Source: Mycobacterium sp.
GTDB taxonomy: Bacteria > Actinomycetota > Actinomycetes > Mycobacteriales > Mycobacteriaceae
NCBI GenBank assembly: GCA_025963385.1
Contig: JAOPUT010000130.1
Location: 1 to 34,943 of the forward strand
Direction: 5' to 3'
Length of the DNA: 34,943 nucleotides
Shown: in pieces, positions 27,091 to 34,943 of the stretch
Numbering within the stretch: the stretch's first letter is position 1
Layout of the letters: each line of letters begins with the position of its first letter
Position numbers and translations under genes: made by a program
The notes under the pieces: generated by a model
The model's input: only the letters and a program-made list of their open reading frames with translations
Told to the model about the DNA's origin: nothing
Databases searched by the model: none

Positions 27091-27558
27091 GTGAAGCGAA
27101 TGAGGCCGTTGACGACGGTCGTGGTGTTGGTGGCCGTGCTGGTGGGCACCGGCATCTGGTGGTTCTTCTTTCGTGGGCCGTCCTCGGCCGACTGTGCACC
27201 GGTACGAGAGATGTTGTCCTTCAACAAGACTCAGATCGAGGCGATGAACGCCAAGACCCACGTCCCTGACCCAGGGACACACGAGGCGTCGACCGAACCG
27301 AGTGAGCTCGACTACCGGGCCTGGGTGGACGGGCTGACCGACCGGGCGGCGAAGGTCACGGCTCCCGATTTCGCCGGGCCCGCGAAGGACATGGCGCAGA
27401 CGGCGGAGCGACTGGTCAGGGCCCGCCTCGACTTCGATGCGCAGAATGCACACACCGCCCCCGGTGCGGTGCCGCCCGCGTCGGCGATGGTGGTCACCGC
27501 GTTCAACGACCAGTACCAGTCCCAGGTCACCCAGCTGCTGAAGGCCTGCCCGTTGTGA
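27091..27558 (+). CDS. Membrane-anchored hypothetical protein
   Basis: This 155-residue ORF starts at GTG 27091 (VKRMRPL; ATG 27100 is an alternative). A single N-terminal anchor (TTVVVLVAVLVGTGIWWFFF, residues ~8-28) is followed by an extracytoplasmic helical domain. That domain has two cysteines (CAPVREML and the C-terminal KACPL), which may form a disulfide tying the ends together. No lipobox is present. No family was recognised. It is divergent from amt and its 3' end overlaps the convergent nitroreductase gene by 32 bp. Confidence 0.7.
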   Translation: MKRMRPLTTVVVLVAVLVGTGIWWFFFRGPSSADCAPVREMLSFNKTQIEAMNAKTHVPDPGTHEASTEPSELDYRAWVDGLTDRAAKVTAPDFAGPAKDMAQTAERLVRARLDFDAQNAHTAPGAVPPASAMVVTAFNDQYQSQVTQLLKACPL

Positions 27559-28159
27559 ACGCCGACCCCCACCTCCCCGAGAACGCGACGTCCTCGAGGC
27601 GGAGCCGCTCGCGGGCCCGCGCGTCTCGTTCGACGGTCGCCTCGTCGGCGGCCGAGTAGTCGCCGAGGGTCCCGACGGCCAGCACCGCGATAGGCCGGAC
27701 CTCGCCGGGAACGTCGAACGCGGCACGCGCCGCGTCGACGTCGAACCCCGCCATCGGGTGTGCGATCAGACCCCGCGCAACCGCTTCGATGCTGGCGTTG
27801 GCGATCGCGGCTCCTGCATCGACGCCCGAGTAGAGCGCCGTCTTCTCGTCGGGGCCCTGATCAGCACAGACCAGGATCAGCGCGCCCGCCGCGTTGGCGT
27901 ACGCATTGCCACGCTTGAGCGTCGCCGCGATGGCGCCGAACGTGTCGTCGCCGCGCAGGCCGACGATGAAGCGGACAGGCTGCCGATGTCCCCAGGTCGC
28001 GGCCCAGCGCGCCGCCTCCAGCAGTGCCGTCACCTGCTCGGGGGTGACCGTCGCCTCCCGGTCGAATGCCCTGGGACTCCAGCGATCGGCGATCGGTTGG
28101 TGGATGGGCACTCGGGTGTCGGCAGGCCGGTGGGTCACATCGACAAACGGTAGCCCCAC
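27527..28159 (-). CDS. Nitroreductase-family flavoprotein
   Basis: This 210-residue protein starts at GTG 28159, or possibly GTG 28138 (VTHRPADTRVPI); neither has a clear ribosome site. The FMN-binding opening IADRWSPRAFD and LLEAARWAATWGHRQPVRFIV is typical of NAD(P)H nitroreductases, as are ALYSGVDAGAAIANASIEAVARGLIAHPMAGFD and the C-terminal VLAVGTLGDYS. It likely reduces nitro or quinone compounds using FMN; substrate unknown. It is divergent from ask and converges on the membrane-anchored protein gene. Confidence 0.87.
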   Translation of the reverse strand: MGLPFVDVTHRPADTRVPIHQPIADRWSPRAFDREATVTPEQVTALLEAARWAATWGHRQPVRFIVGLRGDDTFGAIAATLKRGNAYANAAGALILVCADQGPDEKTALYSGVDAGAAIANASIEAVARGLIAHPMAGFDVDAARAAFDVPGEVRPIAVLAVGTLGDYSAADEATVERDARARERLRLEDVAFSGRWGSAFTTGRPSAAG

Positions 28160-28244
28160 GACCGAGGCGGACGGGAGGGCAAAACCGGGTGCGCAGACCC
28201 CTTATCCTTTATGAGACTTCCACCTGATCACGGAAAGGCGAACA

Positions 28245-29510
<1,266 letters not shown>

Positions 29511-29600
29511 GATGTCGGGGCGAGCGAAGCGACGGGTAAGGATGTCGGGGCGAGCGAAGCGACGGGTGAAGATGTCGGGGCGAGCGAAGCGACGGGTGAG
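29511..29600. repeat. Three tandem 30-bp units between ask and asd
   Basis: Units 29511-29540, 29541-29570 and 29571-29600 are identical except for their last four bases (TAAG, TGAA, TGAG). Each contains GATGTCGGGGCGAGCGAAGC and ends in a purine-rich GGGTRARG, which acts as a ribosome-site-like stretch ahead of the next ATG. Confidence 0.97.
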
Positions 29601-29604
29601 GTAG
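29512..29604 (+). CDS. 30-residue basic repeat peptide ORF coupling ask to asd
   Basis: ATG 29512 starts one base after the ask stop (TAG, G, ATG). The ORF runs through all three repeat units in frame, reading MSGRAKRRVR, MSGRAKRRVK, MSGRAKRRVR, and ends with TAG (29602-29604) directly abutting the asd ATG (29605). Each unit offers its own ATG with a GGGTAAGG/GGGTGAAG stretch before it. The peptide is strongly basic (net charge well above +10). It may be a true peptide or only a coupler that keeps ribosomes on the message between the two enzymes; there is no other evidence for a product. Confidence 0.45.
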   Translation: MSGRAKRRVRMSGRAKRRVKMSGRAKRRVR

Positions 29605-31763
<2,159 letters not shown>

Positions 31764-31792
31764 TCAGCTGGGGTTTTCGAAGCTTCCGTCCG

Positions 31793-31891
31793 CAGGGGTT
31801 CCACGCAAGCGGTGAATCGGCGGACATCATCGCGTCCACCCTGGGCGTGAGTCGAGCAACGGTCTATCGCGTGCTTGCCGGGCAAGGCGAC
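31793..31891 (+). pseudogene. Resolvase/invertase C-terminal HTH remnant
   Basis: In frame with 31796, the reading is GFHASGESADIIASTLGVSR followed by ATVYRVLAGQG. This is the conserved C-terminal helix-turn-helix of serine resolvases/invertases (IA-x-LGVSRATVYR). No catalytic N-terminal domain precedes it, since the DUF4185 gene ends 30 bp earlier. It is therefore a truncated leftover of a recombinase gene. Confidence 0.7.
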
Positions 31892-32031
31892 GTCGACGAG
31901 ACGTCACGTCATACCCCGAGTACATGGTGTACGCATTCCGCGCCGACGTGAAACGCGGTGGTCTAGGGTGACGGTCGCCTTGATCAACGCACAAAACGAG
32001 TCATGAACGGACCATTTAGAAAAGGACAGCG

Positions 32032-32622
32032 ATGAAAACACAAGCAGCGGCCTGCGTTTCCGCAGTAGCGTTTGCTATTTGCGCGTCAACACTTCCCGCA
32101 CCGCCAGCCAAAGCTGACACGCAATGCCCATATCCCGGCGTCGGCATCTTGGATGCAAATATTGGGGGTATCGGTGGCGGGTTTTGCGATTTTCCGACTG
32201 AAATCAATGGGGCGCATTGGCATTGCCAGGGTGGTGGCGTCAACCTTGGACTTGCCGCCACCGGCGTCGGTGTCGGTTCAATGGGCTCTCTGGGCGTTGC
32301 CAGTGCTGGTCAGGGCGTCGGCGGCCTGTCGTGCAATTGGAAATGCCCCGACAACACCGATGCACCAGCACCAAATCCGCCAGGTGCCTGGAAAGAATAC
32401 TTGGCGCCGATGGACACCACGAATTTCTGTAAAGATCATATGGTACCGGCTGGATTTTGGTCTGCGCCAACGCTTCCCACCGAAGGTATTCCACCGGCAG
32501 GGGAACTGGCACCGCAGCCAGATGAAACACCGGCACCGCAACCAATACCCCCGCCGTTGCCGACGCAGCCAGTGCCAGCGCCAGCAGTGCCGGAAACCGC
32601 GCCAGGGGAACCGAATCCATAA
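32032..32622 (+). CDS. Secreted cysteine-containing protein with proline-rich tail (lower GC)
   Basis: The ATG at 32032 has AAAAGGA about 6 nt upstream; the product has 196 residues. The signal peptide is MKTQAAACVSAVAFAICAST, with cleavage near PAKA (about residue 28). The mature part carries cysteines in QCPYPG, GGFCDFP, HWHCQGG, LSCNWKCPD and NFCKDHM, plus a glycine-rich middle. A long Pro/Ala/Gln tail (from ~145) follows. Similar exported mycobacterial proteins occur in accessory regions as I recall, but I cannot name a family. Codon use and AT content differ visibly from flanking genes. It lies inside the direct-repeat-bounded segment and was probably acquired with it. Confidence 0.75.
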   Translation: MKTQAAACVSAVAFAICASTLPAPPAKADTQCPYPGVGILDANIGGIGGGFCDFPTEINGAHWHCQGGGVNLGLAATGVGVGSMGSLGVASAGQGVGGLSCNWKCPDNTDAPAPNPPGAWKEYLAPMDTTNFCKDHMVPAGFWSAPTLPTEGIPPAGELAPQPDETPAPQPIPPPLPTQPVPAPAVPETAPGEPNP

Positions 32623-33189
32623 ACGTATAAAGTACGAATAAGGCGTCGCCTGTCATTAAGTAAGACCACGGTATTGGGCTGGGTACATCTGCCACCCCAG
32701 CATCTCAGCCGGGTTGTAGCGGATCTCCGTTCGGACGGACTGGTGGTGGATTCGAGTGTCGTCGCCGTCACTCCGGAAAGGCATCGACACGTCGAACGCC
32801 TCGGGCCAGTGCTCGCTCTCTCTCCGGCAGGGACGTCGATGCGCGTCGCGTCCGCAGACCGTCCGCAGCAGACCCGTTCCCCGTCGTTTGCCGTCAAAGT
32901 TGTCAACGGTGCTGACCGGCAATATCTTTGTAGCTCAACAACTCTCAGCGTTGCCAAACGTGCAGGAATGGATTCGCGGTGAACCCGTTGAAGCCAGAGG
33001 ATCCCGGCCGACTCCAGTCTCCTCCAGCAAATGCTCGTGAGGTGCACAGGCAGTGCGCACCGCGATCACAGCCGACGTCGTTACGGTTGTGTACAGGACG
33101 GATCGCGGCCGCCGAACCCCCCGATTGCGCGGCCGCGGTTCGATCCCTTCACGTCCCCCTAAGTCGAACCACAGCCGGAGTGGACCATC
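32623..33189. other. Gene-poor stretch with scar sequences
   Basis: No confident gene lies in these 567 bp. A minus-strand ORF (32656-32922, 88 codons, ending MLGWQMYPAQYRGLT) has some protein-like character but no recognised family and no ribosome site. It may be a gene remnant. The right copy of the 23-bp direct repeat is at 32973-32995. An imperfect palindrome with two GCGGCCGC cores spans 33100-33146. The segment between 32996 and 33189 returns to normal GC and presumably holds the promoter of the next gene. Confidence 0.6.
32973..32995. repeat. 23-bp direct repeat, right copy
   Basis: Identical to 31737-31759. Past this copy the frame that encodes FAVNPLKP continues into EDPGRLQSPPANAREVHRQ, which may be the original 3' continuation of the DUF4185 gene before the insertion. 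Confidence 0.9.
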
Positions 33190-33666
33190 ATGGAAGCCAT
33201 GAGCGAAACAGTGGACTACCCCAGCGAACCGACCACCGCTCCACAACCGATGGTTCCGCACAGCGGCCAGTTCGTGCCACCGCAGTATCCGCAGGCGCCG
33301 CCGCCCTACAAGCCGAGCCGCCTCAACAAGGTGGCCGCCTGGGTGGGCATCGTGGCGGGCTCTCTCGTCATCATCGCCGTACTGTTCGGATCCGGTTTCT
33401 ATCTCGGCCGCGAAACCGCGCCCCAGGTGTCGAGTCGGCCTCCGGCCACCGACTTCCCGCAGGGGAACAACCCGATGATCATTCCGTTGCCGCAGGGCCA
33501 ATTCCCCGGGCCGGGACCCCGCATCATCATCCCGAACGGACCCAGTGGACCGAGCGGACCCGGCGGGCAGAACGGGCCCACGTTCCAGCTGCCCTCGATC
33601 TTCCCGCAGTTCCCGTTCCCAATTCCGTCGCAGCCGTCGGAGCCGCCGACCCGTCCCGGCGGGTAG
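33190..33666 (+). CDS. Proline-rich single-pass membrane protein (Rv3706c-like)
   Basis: This 158-residue protein starts at ATG 33190 (MEAMSETVDYPSEP; GGAG 9 nt upstream; the second Met at 33199 is an alternative). A cytoplasmic Pro/Gln/Tyr-rich N-terminus (~40 residues) leads to SRLNKVAAWVGIVAGSLVII and a transmembrane helix to about residue 73. The outside tail has repeating IPLPQGQFPGPGPR, NGPSGPSGPGG and FPQFPFPIP. It is clearly paralogous to the next plus-strand gene through the SRLNK-AAWVGI membrane block. Positionally it matches the Rv3706c/Rv3705A proline-rich proteins. Function unknown. Confidence 0.82.
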   Translation: MEAMSETVDYPSEPTTAPQPMVPHSGQFVPPQYPQAPPPYKPSRLNKVAAWVGIVAGSLVIIAVLFGSGFYLGRETAPQVSSRPPATDFPQGNNPMIIPLPQGQFPGPGPRIIIPNGPSGPSGPGGQNGPTFQLPSIFPQFPFPIPSQPSEPPTRPGG

Positions 33667-33731
33667 CGGTCAGTTCGGGCCGCCGGCGCGACACAGGGGC
33701 TGCACGCCGCGCAAGTCTTGACTTTGAGTCG

Positions 33732-33926
33732 CTAGGTCTCGTCGGCGATCTGGTGGCGGTCCTGATGACCGCCGGGCGCCTGCGGATCTCGCTGCGGGTC
33801 GTCGAGTTGGCGCTGCAGCTCCTGCTGTTCGGCGGTGGCCTCCGTCGCGTCCCGTGGAGTGGGTGGCGGTGTCTTTTGCTGTTCCATGTGGGTGGGGGTC
33901 TCCCGTTCGACGGCCGACGAAACCAA
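33732..33926 (-). CDS. Small hydrophilic hypothetical protein
   Basis: A 64-codon ORF with a likelier start at ATG 33887 (MEQQKTPPPTPRDATEATA, 51 residues). The product is rich in Gln, Asp and Pro (EQQELQRQLDDPQRDP, then HQDRHQIADET) and has no membrane segment. It looks like an intrinsically disordered small protein. It is the only minus-strand ORF between two plus-strand paralogues, and codon positions look biased. Evidence for expression is weak. Confidence 0.42.
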   Translation of the reverse strand: MVSSAVERETPTHMEQQKTPPPTPRDATEATAEQQELQRQLDDPQRDPQAPGGHQDRHQIADET

Positions 33927-33996
33927 TTCGGCTACATAGGGGATTCATAGGCGGCACCTAGCACGCACCGTGGTTTGCGAGCGGATCATCGTCTAC

Positions 33997-34518
33997 ATGA
34001 CTGACAAACCTGAGGATTCAACGGATTCCATTCCCGCTGTAGAACACACGGCACCTGAGCACGTTTCGACCGCACCGACGTATGCGCCACCGGCGGCGTA
34101 CGAGGCCCCGGTGGAGGTCCCACCGCACGAGCACCCGGCGAGCCGGCTGAACAAGATCGCCGCATGGGTCGGCATCGCCGCAGGCACGATCGTCATCGTG
34201 GCCGTCATCTTCGGGACCGGGTTCATGCTCGGCGCCCACTCCGGCGGTGGGCGTCACCACGGTGGCGGAGGTGGAGGCTTCGGCCACGACCGCGAGCACT
34301 CGATGGGGCATCACCGCGGTGGGCCGCCGGAGTGGGGTCCCGGTCCTGGCATGCGGCCGGGCGGTCCCGGATTCCAGGGCGGTCCCGGATTCCAGGGTGG
34401 CCCCTTCCAAGGAGGTCCCGGTGGGGGCGGTCAAGTTACTCCCGGTCAAGTTGCTCCGGGTCAAGGTGCTCCCGGTCAAGGACCCGGCGGCGGCCAGCCG
34501 AACCAACCCGGTCGCTGA
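33997..34518 (+). CDS. Glycine-rich single-pass membrane protein, paralogue of the 33190 gene
   Basis: The ATG at 33997 (MTDKPEDSTDSIPAVEH) gives 173 residues. The acidic, Pro-rich cytoplasmic N-terminus is followed by SRLNKIAAWVGIAAGTIVIV and a transmembrane helix (to about residue 80). The external tail is Gly/His-rich (GGGRHHGGGGGGFGHDREHS, then MGHHRGGPPEW) and then repeats GGPGFQ (18-bp units near 34371) and APGQG-type pentapeptides (15-bp units near 34435-34490). The histidine cluster could bind metal ions, but this is speculation. Function unknown. Confidence 0.8.
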   Translation: MTDKPEDSTDSIPAVEHTAPEHVSTAPTYAPPAAYEAPVEVPPHEHPASRLNKIAAWVGIAAGTIVIVAVIFGTGFMLGAHSGGGRHHGGGGGGFGHDREHSMGHHRGGPPEWGPGPGMRPGGPGFQGGPGFQGGPFQGGPGGGGQVTPGQVAPGQGAPGQGPGGGQPNQPGR

Positions 34519-34530
34519 CACCTTCGATCG

Positions 34531-34568
34531 ACGACGCCCCGTTCACCTCGCGGTGAGCGGGGCGTCGT
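34531..34568 (+). terminator. Hairpin terminator ahead of the catalase gene
   Basis: Arms ACGACGCCCCGTTCACC (34531-34547) and GGTGAGCGGGGCGTCGT (34552-34568) pair at 16 of 17 positions around a 4-nt loop, 13 bp after the stop of the glycine-rich protein. There is no U-tract, as is common in mycobacteria. Confidence 0.88.
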
Positions 34569-34695
34569 CGTTGCCGGCGGAAAATCTCGGCGAATGCCGA
34601 ACCGGCATCGTGGGTATGACGAGAATGAGTGGTGCCTTTGAGGCGACCGCGGCCCGGCCCCGAATGGCCGCGGACACAAAGAGATGGGTAGGGAC

Positions 34696-34943
34696 ATGAC
34701 CGAGAACACTCCGAAGATCGCAACGACCGATGGTGGCGCCCCCGTACCGAGCGTCGAGCATTCGTTGTCCGTCGGTCCCGATGGCCCGATCCTGCTGCAG
34801 GACCACTACCTGATCGAGCAGATGGCCAACTTCAACCGCGAGCGCATCCCGGAGCGCCAGCCACACGCCAAGGGCGGTGGCGCGTTCGGACATTTCGAGG
34901 TGACCAACGACGTCAGCCAGTACACCAAGGCAGCGGTCTTCCA
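34696..34943 (+). CDS. katA: Haem catalase (5' part only)
   Basis: ATG 34696 follows GGGTAGGG at 3-10 nt and opens a frame that runs off the right edge (82 complete codons seen). [20 protein letters not shown], then [20 protein letters not shown] and [17 protein letters not shown] are the diagnostic N-terminal region of monofunctional haem catalases, including the catalytic His in the [10 protein letters not shown] motif. It decomposes hydrogen peroxide to water and oxygen. It is a separate transcript from the gene upstream, given the hairpin at 34531. The small/large-subunit clade cannot be judged from the fragment. Confidence 0.92.
   Translation, partial: MTENTPKIATTDGGAPVPSVEHSLSVGPDGPILLQDHYLIEQMANFNRERIPERQPHAKGGGAFGHFEVTNDVSQYTKAAVF

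Noticed and set aside
29511..29600. Possible CRISPR array (30-bp repeat units)
   Set aside because: The units are directly contiguous with no spacers, so this is a tandem repeat.
32614..32625. A CATAAACGT match resembling the palindrome at 14.2 kb
   Set aside because: No inverted partner arm or CCGCGA flank is present; probably chance at the end of the secreted-protein gene.
33100..33146. Palindrome with two GCGGCCGC cores as a terminator or attachment site
   Set aside because: Arms pair only partly, nothing adjacent needs a terminator on the plus strand, and no second copy was seen; recorded only as part of the gap description.

Overview
The window is chromosomal DNA of a mycobacterium, most likely a fast-growing Mycolicibacterium. 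The support is high GC, frequent GTG starts, and a gene order that matches, as I recall it, the M. tuberculosis block Rv3723 to Rv3705: lucA-like, tRNA-Ser, SRP RNA, aspartate aminotransferase, dnaX, cyclopropane-synthase-like methyltransferase, FAD oxidase, SRPBCC protein, amidase, YbaB, recR, DUF559 protein, gatD, murT, dnaQ-like exonuclease, leuA, ask, asd, DUF4185 protein and proline-rich membrane proteins. A ~7.5 kb nitrogen/amine cluster between leuA and ask is, to my recollection, absent from M. tuberculosis and typical of fast growers. All assignments come from reading the sequence; no database was searched.

Layout. 1-4.1 kb (minus strand): the 5' end of a zinc alcohol dehydrogenase, a small secreted DUF3761-like protein, a small membrane protein, a DapB-fold reductase, a PepA-like secreted serine protease and a LucA-like membrane protein. 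4.1-7.7 kb: tRNA-Ser(GGA), the small SRP RNA, aspartate aminotransferase and dnaX. 7.7-10.5 kb (minus): an FAD oxidase and a lipid methyltransferase joined by two tiny repeated ORFs. 10.5-13.3 kb: SRPBCC protein, Ami1-type amidase, YbaB, recR and a conserved small protein. 13.3-14.3 kb: a DUF559 protein bracketed by two copies of a palindromic repeat. 14.3-17.4 kb: gatD-murT (peptidoglycan amidation) and an exonuclease. 17.4-19.4 kb: leuA, preceded by a leader peptide with three consecutive Leu codons and a perfect hairpin.

19.4-26.9 kb (minus): an ammonium transporter, then a separate operon of type III glutamine synthetase, a three-piece split glutamate synthase, a sarcosine-oxidase-like flavoprotein and an XRE-cupin regulator. 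The set resembles the gmaS/mgsABC/mgd genes of the N-methylglutamate pathway, so it may handle an amine or provide a variant ammonium assimilation route. 27.0-28.2 kb: a membrane-anchored protein and a nitroreductase. 28.2-31.8 kb: ask (with an internal start for a beta subunit), a triplicated 30-bp unit encoding a 30-residue basic peptide, asd, and a secreted DUF4185 protein (possible arabinan-degrading enzyme).

31.76-33.0 kb is a probable insertion scar: a lower-GC secreted-protein gene and a resolvase-type HTH remnant, bounded by a 23-bp direct repeat that duplicates the 3' end of the DUF4185 gene. The window ends with two paralogous proline/glycine-rich membrane proteins, a strong hairpin terminator and the 5' part of a catalase gene.

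The observations most worth following up are: (i) tiny repeated ORFs with related MSxxAK peptides used as stop-start couplers between operon genes at two unrelated loci; (ii) the DUF559 gene flanked by near-identical palindromes; (iii) the leuA attenuator; (iv) the split-glutamate-synthase cluster; and (v) the direct-repeat-bounded insertion.
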